Source of the DNA: a virus
Length of the DNA stretch: 36,646 bases
Direction: 5' to 3' (one strand)
IMG/VR virus record: IMGVR_UViG_3300042882_001561
Coordinates: 1 to 36,646 of that record
How positions within the stretch are numbered: the stretch's first letter is position 1; every line of letters starts with the position of its first letter. The notes beneath the pieces are model-generated. The model searched no databases and had not been told where the DNA came from. It saw only the letters and a program-made list of their open reading frames with translations. Positions 25,779 through 32,966 of the stretch are shown piece by piece. The position numbers were made by a program, and so were the translations under genes.

Positions 25779-26687
25779 ATGGCTATTATACCACTACTGT
25801 TAAACGGGATGTCTCATGTTATCCCTATATCGGGAAAAGATTCATTGGCGACGGCAATTGTTCAGTCGGTCAACGCACCAGACCTTGACTACCGCTATGT
25901 ATTTAATGACGTAGGGGCGGAACTTCCAGAAACCTACGAATGGATCAACAAAGTTGAGTTAAAGATGGGATGGGAGATTGAACGAGTTGGGGAAAGTATT
26001 GAGGATATAATTAAAAAATACAATGTCCTTCCATCGCGTCGGATGCGGTTTTGTACTTCCAGTGGGAAGATAAAGCCATTTGAAAAACTATTTAAAAAAC
26101 AGGAGTCCGTAATAGTCTATTACGGACTCCGTGCTGATGAACCGACTAGAGTGGGCTATATTCCCCATAGTAATATTGTCCCCAAATACCCGTTAAGAGA
26201 ATTAGGTATAACACTCCCTATGGTTTTGTCTATTTGTAATTCTCAAGGGTTAAAACCTCCCACTTTCTTCTGGCAGGCATTGTATAACCGAGTCTGTGAG
26301 GAGATGGCTAAACGATGCCCTTTATTTGACTGGAAAAACTGTATTTCCGAGATTGAATTTGATTTCTTGTTTGCAGGGAGAAGTCGATCAAATTGCTATT
26401 TCTGTTTCTTCCAACGGCAGTATGAATTTATTTGGTTAGAGGATGTTCACCCAGACTTGTTTGAGAATGCCACTAAATTAGAACAGTCTCACGGGAAAGA
26501 GGGTTATACATGGCTAAAGGAGTACAATTTACCTGATTTATTAAAACGCAAGGACGAAATCATTGATAAGCGGGTAAAACAAGTTTGTAAGCACATCGAA
26601 AACCGGATGAACAGTCAATTATTCGGTGGTATAGAAATCGACAACGAACTTGCTTTTACTGGGTGCGGTTTGTTGTGCGGGAAATAA
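25779..26687 (+). CDS. PP-loop (PAPS reductase-like) protein
   Basis: 302 aa. MAIIPLLLNGMSHVIPISGK continues DSLAT: the SGKDS motif (residues 18-22) is the PP-loop that adenylates or binds PAPS/ATP. FNDVGAELPETYEWI and RFCTSSGKIKP follow the usual strand and Cys pattern, and GRSRSNCYFCFFQRQYEF plus the terminal TGCGLLCGK provide cysteine pairs that may hold a metal or Fe-S cluster. Phage members are often called PAPS reductase-like and are thought to act in nucleotide or DNA modification, but the substrate here is unknown. It shares leader RNA with the Bro-N gene. Confidence 0.75.
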   Translation: MAIIPLLLNGMSHVIPISGKDSLATAIVQSVNAPDLDYRYVFNDVGAELPETYEWINKVELKMGWEIERVGESIEDIIKKYNVLPSRRMRFCTSSGKIKPFEKLFKKQESVIVYYGLRADEPTRVGYIPHSNIVPKYPLRELGITLPMVLSICNSQGLKPPTFFWQALYNRVCEEMAKRCPLFDWKNCISEIEFDFLFAGRSRSNCYFCFFQRQYEFIWLEDVHPDLFENATKLEQSHGKEGYTWLKEYNLPDLLKRKDEIIDKRVKQVCKHIENRMNSQLFGGIEIDNELAFTGCGLLCGK

Positions 26688-26706
26688 GAGAGGCTTAAAA
26701 TTGTAG

Positions 26707-26726
26707 CAGGTGGTTTTTACCACTTG
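26707..26726 (+). terminator. Hairpin after the PP-loop gene
   Basis: CAGGTGGT/ACCACTTG stem (8 bp, one G-T pair) with loop TTTT. No T tail follows, so the effect on transcription is uncertain. The next 180 bases hold no gene. Confidence 0.4.
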
Positions 26727-26836
26727 TTACAAAGTCTCAAAACAATCGCCATGAATAATTTGATTTGCATACATAATAATATTAGTTACCATTGCATTTT
26801 AATATTATAATACAAACCCAATATCTTCACCAATAA

Positions 26837-26870
26837 AAAACCCAACAATCAAAAAGATTCCTGGGTTAGT
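26837..26870 (-). terminator. Terminator of the leftward late operon
   Basis: On the minus strand AACCCAG...TGGGTT hairpin with a 17-base loop and a TTTT tail, just past the stop of the gene 26909-27310. It ends transcription of the structural genes. Confidence 0.6.
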
Positions 26871-26908
26871 ATCGTCCAATTTCATCAGTGTGCATCATTA
26901 TTATAACA

Positions 26909-27310
26909 TCATATTTCATCATCAATCATTGCCGAAACCAAAGGTTTTCTTTCTGGAAACAGGTCTTTAATTGACTCTACAGCATCAACATAACACTGAC
27001 CGAGATATGTTCCATTATCCGTAAAACTATCGCGGGTCTCGGCAACAGCCCACCATCCAGACCGACTTCTGAACTCAATATACCAATAACCATAGTCGGT
27101 ATTTTCTCCCGTTGTTTGGGATATTAAATTATTTAATTGTTCTGTTTTTGTTTGCATTCGCAACATCATTTCCTCTCTAATTTTCCCTTGAAGTTCCCAG
27201 ATATCTTTTTTTATAATGTCGTTCATCTGATTAGCTAATCTCATTTTATGCCGTGAATCCGTAACATCCTCGTATTCGCTTATTAACATTTGCAACGACC
27301 TAATATCCAT
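26909..27310 (-). CDS. Hypothetical 133-aa protein, last gene of the late operon
   Basis: The ATG at 27310 (MDIRSLQMLISEYEDVTDSR) follows GAGG and the upstream stop by one base; the 141-aa form would start inside the previous gene. Helical N-terminal half, then a beta-rich YGYWYIEFRSRSGWWAVAET and an acidic tail. No family is recognised. Convergent with the PP-loop gene, separated by two hairpins. Confidence 0.55.
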   Translation of the reverse strand: MDIRSLQMLISEYEDVTDSRHKMRLANQMNDIIKKDIWELQGKIREEMMLRMQTKTEQLNNLISQTTGENTDYGYWYIEFRSRSGWWAVAETRDSFTDNGTYLGQCYVDAVESIKDLFPERKPLVSAMIDDEI

Positions 27311-27311
27311 G

Positions 27312-27527
27312 TCATCCCACCTCAAAAGTAACAACGTTCCACTTTAATTCTACCTGTTCCCTAATCCATTTGTCCATACACGAATTAACAAAAACTTGAT
27401 AATCCCCCCTAGAATTTAGCCAAAGTTTAGGGTATTTATCCTTCAATTCCTTAATCGTGAAAATCTCCTCAGATGCCGTTACCTCCCTGTTGAGTGCTAT
27501 TAACTTAATTATAGTAGAATTTTTCAT
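27312..27527 (-). CDS. Hypothetical 71-aa protein
   Basis: MKNSTIIKLIALNREVTASE, then FTIKELKDKYPKLWLNSRGD. Basic, with a helical start and a strand-helix end. No domain recognised. It ends one base before the next start, so it is translationally close to it. Confidence 0.5.
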   Translation of the reverse strand: MKNSTIIKLIALNREVTASEEIFTIKELKDKYPKLWLNSRGDYQVFVNSCMDKWIREQVELKWNVVTFEVG

Positions 27528-27542
27528 AATAAAAAGGATTCT

Positions 27543-27947
27543 TTATTGGTCAGGATGGTGTTTAACACTTTTTTTAAACTTATTAATAACTGCAATAGCT
27601 TTTTTATATTCTAAATTCAACTTCTGATTTTTTTCTTGTAATTCAGCTATTTGATTACTAATACTTGAATTGCTCTGCTCTTGTAATATGGTTAACTTTT
27701 CCTTTAAGTTAATATTCTCAGTTTCGATTTTGCGAAGATTGGTTTCTCTGTATTCAATCTCCCTTTCAAGAGTCTTAATCTTCCCTTGAAGTTCCACAAT
27801 TATTTTAGCATTTTTAATATCAAAAATTCGATTAATAGCAATCCCGATTACGCTACTACCACTCAATAAAATACCAGTGACCCCCAGGACAGTTTGGACG
27901 GTTTGGTCTGGTGGTGTGGTTGTAGTAATCTGAAGAAAGGTCAACAT
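27543..27947 (-). CDS. Membrane-anchored coiled-coil protein (possible spanin or holin-associated)
   Basis: 134 aa. N-terminal segment VLGVTGILLSGSSVIGIAIN (residues 20-40) is a transmembrane helix; residues 45-125 form a long coiled coil with many E, K and N (KTLEREIEYRETNLRKIETE). This matches the layout of inner-membrane spanins or other lysis accessory proteins of phages. It sits among other membrane proteins in the late operon, consistent with a lysis module, but no lysin is visible in the window. Confidence 0.5.
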   Translation of the reverse strand: MLTFLQITTTTPPDQTVQTVLGVTGILLSGSSVIGIAINRIFDIKNAKIIVELQGKIKTLEREIEYRETNLRKIETENINLKEKLTILQEQSNSSISNQIAELQEKNQKLNLEYKKAIAVINKFKKSVKHHPDQ

Positions 27948-27948
27948 A

Positions 27949-28449
27949 TTAGGACTTATAGGTATACTTTATAGATAACACAATTCCCACAAGAGTTGAG
28001 AAAAAATTCCCGCAAATTAAAGCAGAAATATTCCCGTTTTGTTCAATTCCTATGGCTCCAAAAAAACCGAGAACAAACAACACTGAAAGGATGTGGCAGA
28101 TATTCAATAGCAAATAGCAAGCCACCCAAACCGGAGAGCTAACATAATGATTTTTTTTCAACTTATAAACAAATACCCAACAAATCACACCGCTAATCCC
28201 CACCCCCAACATCAAGGCGTTCAGGAAGTCTATGCTTTCGTTTACGAAATAAATGGAAGTTTTTGGCGGGGTAAATATCACCCCAAAAAACCCTAATAAA
28301 ATCATCACCAAGAAATGATGATTAAAAAACAATGCTTGACCCAAATACTTAATCTTAAAAACTGGTTTCTTGTATCTCTCATATTCAATCAACGTCGGGA
28401 AAGTCCTGTTTTTTTCTCTTTCTTTCCTTAAGTTTTTTGTTCCGTTCAT
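27949..28449 (-). CDS. Multi-pass membrane protein (166 aa)
   Basis: Basic N-terminus (MNGTKNLRKEREKNRTFPTL), then about four hydrophobic segments, including HFLVMILLGFFGVIFTPP and SPVWVACYLLLNICHILSVL. It has GGGAG 8 bases upstream and overlaps the upstream gene by 65 bases, in another frame. It could be a holin-like or superinfection-exclusion protein. No family recognised. Confidence 0.55.
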   Translation of the reverse strand: MNGTKNLRKEREKNRTFPTLIEYERYKKPVFKIKYLGQALFFNHHFLVMILLGFFGVIFTPPKTSIYFVNESIDFLNALMLGVGISGVICWVFVYKLKKNHYVSSPVWVACYLLLNICHILSVLFVLGFFGAIGIEQNGNISALICGNFFSTLVGIVLSIKYTYKS

Positions 28450-28720
28450 AGTAATGCTCCCACACCAAAAACAACGATAGAAAACTGATAAAAACCTGAA
28501 TAACTAAAGTCGAAACCTTGATATATCCAAATTTTTGATAGCCAAATTTATTTAAACTATCAAATATCAGCATTATACCACTGTTAATCAATAGCGTTGA
28601 ACTCAAGTATTTATTTAATTTTCTATCATCAAAAAATAAGAAGATGCCATTAACAATAGAAATTAGTCCGGCAAAAAATAGCAGGAGAATATAGCCAGAA
28701 TTGTCGATTGTCAATGGCAT
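28385..28720 (-). CDS. Multi-pass membrane protein (111 aa)
   Basis: Three hydrophobic segments (YILLLFFAGLISIVNGIFLF, LSSTLLINSGIMLIF, VSTLVIQVFISFLSLFLV) and a highly basic tail (ERNKKLKERKRKKQ). Overlaps the following gene by 65 bases. Small multi-pass protein with a charged C-terminus, as in many holins, but the family is not recognised. Confidence 0.55.
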   Translation of the reverse strand: MPLTIDNSGYILLLFFAGLISIVNGIFLFFDDRKLNKYLSSTLLINSGIMLIFDSLNKFGYQKFGYIKVSTLVIQVFISFLSLFLVWEHYYERNKKLKERKRKKQDFPDVD

Positions 28721-28724
28721 ATTA

Positions 28725-29039
28725 TTATTGTACTAACGGGTCGTTGTCCATAGATTCAAGTGCGACTAATTCCGCAGCTAATTTTTCTTTATACTCCTGC
28801 TCAAATGCGTCAATAAAAACAGGAACAAAAGCCTCAATAGCATCGTGTAGCCCTGGATATTTAGCTAGTGGAATCTTGATAATTCCGCTTTTATTTGTTG
28901 GGATTGTATGACCCGTTTCGTGGTCAACCATGACGATTACATAACAAGCCTCGATAAACTCTCGATTGACCTTTCCAGTTTGAGGATTTGCAGTTTCAAA
29001 CTGTTGACGATAGACAATTCTATGCTCTTGGTAACTCAT
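28725..29039 (-). CDS. Hypothetical 104-aa protein downstream of the tail fibre
   Basis: MSYQEHRIVYRQQFETANPQ, a beta-rich core (ACYVIVMVDHETGHTIPTNK) and a helical acidic end (AFEQEYKEKLAAELVALESM). It starts two bases after the tail-fibre stop and ends four bases before the membrane protein. Possibly a chaperone or small tail protein; no match recognised. Confidence 0.5.
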   Translation of the reverse strand: MSYQEHRIVYRQQFETANPQTGKVNREFIEACYVIVMVDHETGHTIPTNKSGIIKIPLAKYPGLHDAIEAFVPVFIDAFEQEYKEKLAAELVALESMDNDPLVQ

Positions 29040-29041
29040 TT

Positions 29042-31015
29042 TTATGCTCCTATTAATCCGTGAGTTGTCAAATCATCAATCAACGCTTTTACTCTTTCAG
29101 CTAATTGTGGAAGAGTGACGGTTGACGTGGCAAAAGTTGTGCGGGTTGCAGTTCCCGTTGGCGCTACCCATCCGGTTCTTCTAGTAGAAATAACCTGGGT
29201 TGCGTTTAAAGACAAAGCACCTCTGAAAAAGTTATTGGTAATATTTGAATCACCAAAAGACATCGTATTTGAGCCGTTTCCGGTAGCGTTACAACCAAAA
29301 ACGTTCTCATTGGTTGCGTTTTGGGTTCCTTTTGTCGATGCACCTATAAAACAAGAGTTGTTGGTAACAGAAATTTCTGTTACACCGTCAGACTGAAATC
29401 TTCCTGCATTATCACCAAAGGCGGAGCAGCTACTACCTGTGGTATTAGCCCTGAGTGAATAAGCACCAAAGGCGGAGCAGTTAGTGCCTGTGGTATTAGC
29501 CTGGAGCGAACCAGCACCAAATGCGGAGCAGTTAACCCCTGTGGTATTAGCCCTGAGTGAACTAACACCAAATGCGGAGCAGCTACTACCTGTGGTATTA
29601 GCCCTGAGTGAATAAGCACCAAAGGCGGAGCAGTTAGTGCCTGTGGTATTAGCCTGGAGCGATTCAACACCAAAGGCGGAGCAGTTACTACCTGTGGTAT
29701 TAGCCAGGAGCGAACTAACACCAACGGTCGTATTTGAACTTACCTCCCCTGCTCCCCTCCCGACAGGAATTAGATTATAGGAATTAGCACTTATGGTATC
29801 CGCAAAAATAGCCCCCGTAATTCCCAAGCTAGCCGCACGAATCGCACCCGTTGTGGGACTGGTAGAAGTTGTTGCACTGGTTGAAACTAAGTCACCTGTT
29901 ACAGTTCCACCGGACAAGGGTAGGTAAGCTGCGGGTAGTCGGGCAGCATTCAAGGTTCCGGTTGAAATATTAGAAGCATTTAAACTGGTTAATGCTTCTC
30001 CAGAGCCAACATAGCCAGTAGCAGTAACTGTTCCTACCACATCAAGTTTAGTAGTAGGTGTAGTTGTACCAATTCCAAGACTTCCCCCATTCAAATAAGA
30101 ATTTCCAGAAGCGGTGAGTGAAACAGTTGGTACGTTTACTGAACGAAGGGTCAAAGTTCCGATGTCATTTGTCGCGCTTGACCCCTGTAACTGAGCAACC
30201 GTAAACGCACCATTGGACACAGCAAAACCATTAAATTGATTGCTGCTGACGACAATAGCAACCCCCCCAACATTAATAGTATTTGCAAAAATAGCACCCG
30301 TAATTCCCAGGGACGCACCACGAATCGCGCCCGTAGTGGTAGAAGTTGATGCAGTGACACTGGTTGAAATCAAGTCCCCCGTTACTGTCCCACCCGTTAG
30401 GGGAAGGTAAGAATTAATATCAATTGAATAAGTCCCGTTCCCTGTTTTCTTGAGAAATCCTGGGGTGTCAGATAATGCCTGAATTGCAATTAATTCATTC
30501 CCTATACTATTAGTCGAAACCGCAGTTACTTGACCTTTGGCGTTAACAGTGACAACAGGAATAGCACTGACACTACCAAAACTGCCAACATTGCTATTGA
30601 CTGTCTGCAACGTCATCACACCCGAAACGTCAGCACTCCCATCGAAACCACTAATCGAACCAGTTATATCCCCCGTCGTTGAAATTGTCCGGGCATTTGT
30701 TAGTTTTAACGCCTCCCCCGCCGTTGCCGAGCTTGATATTTCAACATAAACAGAACCCGACCATCGGTAGGTTTTGTTGTTATCTTCGGTGACATAAATT
30801 TTGCCAGTCTCACCCGCAACCGGAAACGTTGCAAGGTTAGCAAAATTCAAGACATCATCAACATAGGATGGCAAAACCGATGCTGAAATTGTGCCAGTCG
30901 CGGCGTTAACAGCCGTTAAGATTGTATTATTGGAAGTTAATGATTTTGTGAAACTGGCAACCGTTGGATCGGTTTCAGCTGTAATCACATTCCTAATTAA
31001 TTGTCCAACGCCCAT
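29042..31015 (-). CDS. Tail fibre-like protein with repeats
   Basis: 657 aa. The N-terminus (MGVGQLIRNVITAETDPTVA) likely joins the baseplate. The middle holds two copies of a LPL(T/S)GGTVTGDL...LGITGAIFA(N/D)T unit, typical of phage fibres. Residues about 430-535 are 17-residue repeats ANTTG-NCSAFG, like the stalk repeats of trimeric fibres and adhesins. The end (TLPQLAERVKALIDDLTTHG) is helical. It probably trimerises and determines host binding. It lies in the leftward late operon, adjacent to other structural genes. Confidence 0.75.
   Translation of the reverse strand: MGVGQLIRNVITAETDPTVASFTKSLTSNNTILTAVNAATGTISASVLPSYVDDVLNFANLATFPVAGETGKIYVTEDNNKTYRWSGSVYVEISSSATAGEALKLTNARTISTTGDITGSISGFDGSADVSGVMTLQTVNSNVGSFGSVSAIPVVTVNAKGQVTAVSTNSIGNELIAIQALSDTPGFLKKTGNGTYSIDINSYLPLTGGTVTGDLISTSVTASTSTTTGAIRGASLGITGAIFANTINVGGVAIVVSSNQFNGFAVSNGAFTVAQLQGSSATNDIGTLTLRSVNVPTVSLTASGNSYLNGGSLGIGTTTPTTKLDVVGTVTATGYVGSGEALTSLNASNISTGTLNAARLPAAYLPLSGGTVTGDLVSTSATTSTSPTTGAIRAASLGITGAIFADTISANSYNLIPVGRGAGEVSSNTTVGVSSLLANTTGSNCSAFGVESLQANTTGTNCSAFGAYSLRANTTGSSCSAFGVSSLRANTTGVNCSAFGAGSLQANTTGTNCSAFGAYSLRANTTGSSCSAFGDNAGRFQSDGVTEISVTNNSCFIGASTKGTQNATNENVFGCNATGNGSNTMSFGDSNITNNFFRGALSLNATQVISTRRTGWVAPTGTATRTTFATSTVTLPQLAERVKALIDDLTTHGLIGA
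29410..29726 (-). repeat. 51-bp tandem repeats in the tail-fibre gene, arranged as a 153-bp duplication
   Basis: The anchor GCGGAGCAG recurs exactly every 51 bases at 29421, 29472, 29523, 29574, 29625 and 29676. Units at 29421 and 29574 are identical over 51 bases, and the other pairs separated by 153 are very similar, so a three-unit block was duplicated recently. There are no insertions or deletions, so the frame is kept (17 residues per unit). Confidence 0.9.
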
Positions 31016-31498
31016 CTAAAACCCCCTTATTAGTTCAACGGATGCCCCTTCTGGAATAACGATTGTGATGGCGGGATGTCGCGCGGGTAAGCATGACTCC
31101 AAGTTAACAATATCGTTTATTCCATTTGTTGCTGTTTTTGTCAGCCCATTAATTGCTACAGTTCCGGTTAAAACAGTCATATAAACATAACAACTACCTG
31201 CGGGAATAGTTGTTGTGCCTGCTGTTAAAATCCTCCAATCTGCTGTTAAGTTGGTCGTGGGCAACTCAACCGGAATCCTGTTATTAGAAAGATTCGGTAA
31301 TTTAGCGTTTACTGCTTCAAGGGTTGTTTCTTTAGCCAAGCCAGAGACATCTGTAGACCCCCCTCCCCCTACGCCTTCACTCGATATAGCACGATAAACC
31401 TCCCAGTAGGGAAGTGTCTGTGCAGGGTGCTCCAGTGCTTCTATTTGCTCTCTAATTAAAGCAGCCGCATCCGCTTGTTGTGTACTAATATCAGGCAT
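31016..31498 (-). CDS. Hypothetical structural protein (160 aa)
   Basis: MPDISTQQADAAALIREQIE, a Gly-rich hinge (SEGVGGGGSTDVSGLAKETT) and a beta-rich C-terminal part with TAGTTTIPAGSCYVYMTVLT. The N-terminal helix plus glycine hinge plus beta domain looks like a baseplate or fibre-attachment protein. It directly precedes the tail fibre with no gap. The start lies about 100 bases from the left end of the IS element. Confidence 0.55.
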   Translation of the reverse strand: MPDISTQQADAAALIREQIEALEHPAQTLPYWEVYRAISSEGVGGGGSTDVSGLAKETTLEAVNAKLPNLSNNRIPVELPTTNLTADWRILTAGTTTIPAGSCYVYMTVLTGTVAINGLTKTATNGINDIVNLESCLPARHPAITIVIPEGASVELIRGF

Positions 31499-31623
31499 TT
31501 TTCATAAAAACAAGTATTTATAAATAATTTTAACCCCTCTTTTATTGATTGCATTTTCAATTTAAGAAATTCCCACAAGAAGCGGGTCAGAGTAGTTCAC
31601 GAAATTATCAGAAAAATGGGTTT

Positions 31624-31652
31624 AAAACCCCGTCGTTCTACGACGGGGTTTT
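31624..31652 (+). repeat. IS left-end hairpin
   Basis: AAAACCCCGTCG, loop TTCTA, CGACGGGGTTTT: 12 perfect pairs. Such subterminal hairpins are recognised by the single-strand transposase of IS200/IS605 elements. With its T tail it may also stop transcription entering tnpB. Confidence 0.8.
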
Positions 31653-31700
31653 ATTCTATTTTAGAGTATACTAAAGAAGTGCTCGTAAGCAACAAAAACA

Positions 31701-32927
31701 ATGAAAGCCAGGTATCGGTACAGAATCTACCCAACAGACCAACAAAAGAGGCTGATGTCTCAATTGTTTGGTTGTTGTCGTGTAGTTTTTAACGATGCTT
31801 TAGCTTACTGTCAAGATCAACACCGTGCGGGTAATAAAAAACCTTCTAGCAGTGAACTCTCTAAAAGACTGACAGAACTCAAGAAAACCGAGGAAAAAGA
31901 ATGGTTAACAGAAGTTTCCTCTGTTCCCTTGCAACAGTCTTTGAGAGATTTAGAGCAGGCTTATTCTAACTTTTTTAAATCCTGTAAAGTACAGAGAAAA
32001 GGCAAAAAAGTTAAACCTCCCAAATTCAAAAAACGTAAATCTAAGCAATCAGCTAGATTTACCGATAACAGTTTTAAACTCTATCCTAATTCTGATTACA
32101 TTTGCCTAGCTAAAATAGGTGATGTAAAAGTAATTTGGAGCAGAAAATTACCCGCAGTTCCTTCTAGTGTTACCCTAATCAAAGATAGTGCTGATAGATA
32201 TTTTGTTAGCTTTGTAGTTGAGTTTAATCCTCAACAATTACCCCAGAATGGACAAAGTGTTGGAATTGACTTGGGAATCACTGATTTTGCTACGTTAAGT
32301 AATGGTGAAAAAGTTAAATCACCTAAACCTTTAAAGAAACAATTAAAGCGTTTAAGAAAATTACAACGTAATTTATCAAGAAAACAGAAAGGTAGCAAGA
32401 GAAGGGAAGTTACCAGAAAGAAACTGGCTAAACTTCACGCCAAAATTTCTGATACCAGAAATGATTTTTTACATAAACTTTCAACCCAGATTATTCGTGA
32501 GAATCAAACAATAGTCTTGGAGGATTTGAATGTTTCAGGAATGGTTAAAAATAGGAAATTAGCCCGTGCTATTTCTGATTTAGGTTGGCGTAGTTTTAGA
32601 ACTATGTTAGAAGCTAAGTCGGTCATGTACGGGCGGGATTTTCGAGTAATTGATAGATGGACTCCCACTTCTCAAATTTGCTCTTGCTGTGGTTTTCGCG
32701 GTGGCAAAAAAGAGTTAAATGTTAGAGAGTGGATTTGTCTTAATTGTGGAACTTCTCATGATCGAGATGTTAATGCTGCAATTAATATTAAAGTCGCCGG
32801 AGGACTTTCGGAGACTTTAAACGGACGTGGAGAGAAGGTCAGTCTTTCTGTAAAGAAAGCACATCTCGGCGAAGCGTCAACCCGTCCAGAATTTCAGCAG
32901 TTGTCAATCTTTGATTTGTTGAAATAG
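31701..32927 (+). CDS. tnpB: TnpB RNA-guided endonuclease
   Basis: 408 aa. Helical N-terminus MKARYRYRIYPTDQQKRLMS, then a RuvC domain with Asp190 (VGIDLGITDFA), Glu274 (VLEDLNVSGM) and the terminal Asp pair 354/356 (SHDRDVNAAINI), all three catalytic positions present. The zinc finger cysteines are C327-C330 (ICSCCG) and C346-C349 (CLNCG). TnpB proteins cut DNA guided by an RNA made from the right end of their own element, next to a short target motif, and so help the element persist. Both catalytic and zinc residues are intact, so this copy is probably active. Confidence 0.95.
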   Translation: MKARYRYRIYPTDQQKRLMSQLFGCCRVVFNDALAYCQDQHRAGNKKPSSSELSKRLTELKKTEEKEWLTEVSSVPLQQSLRDLEQAYSNFFKSCKVQRKGKKVKPPKFKKRKSKQSARFTDNSFKLYPNSDYICLAKIGDVKVIWSRKLPAVPSSVTLIKDSADRYFVSFVVEFNPQQLPQNGQSVGIDLGITDFATLSNGEKVKSPKPLKKQLKRLRKLQRNLSRKQKGSKRREVTRKKLAKLHAKISDTRNDFLHKLSTQIIRENQTIVLEDLNVSGMVKNRKLARAISDLGWRSFRTMLEAKSVMYGRDFRVIDRWTPTSQICSCCGFRGGKKELNVREWICLNCGTSHDRDVNAAINIKVAGGLSETLNGRGEKVSLSVKKAHLGEASTRPEFQQLSIFDLLK

Positions 32928-32966
32928 ATGGAATCCCTGCCCGTTTTACGGCGGGGCGGATGTCAA
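32810..32966 (+). ncRNA. Predicted guide RNA (omega RNA) scaffold at the IS right end
   Basis: In TnpB elements the guide RNA overlaps the 3' end of tnpB and the right-end hairpin, and the guide is the sequence just beyond the right end. Here that would place the scaffold up to about 32966 and the guide in the bases from 32967 (CCAAATACTAAAGCGTATTT). Boundaries are inferred from the family. Confidence 0.4.

Larger units (their letters stand above)
31600..32966 (+). mobile_element. IS200/IS605-family element carrying only tnpB (IS1341-like)
   Basis: One tnpB gene flanked by hairpins: left end hairpin 31624-31652 (perfect 12-bp stem AAAACCCCGTCG) and right end hairpin 32935-32956 (CCCTGCCCG with CGGCGGGG, one bulge), followed by CGGATGTCAA, the usual right tip in cyanobacterial elements. 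No transposase tnpA is present, so it is mobilised in trans if at all. The exact left boundary near 31600 is uncertain. It is inserted at the 3' end of the structural gene 32963-34690. Confidence 0.75.

Noticed and set aside
29380-29724. 114-codon frame on the minus strand within the tail-fibre repeats
   Set aside because: The 51-bp period simply repeats a stop-free alternative frame; low complexity and no independent signals.
29410-29726. CRISPR-like array
   Set aside because: Repeats are head-to-tail 51-bp coding units without unique spacers.
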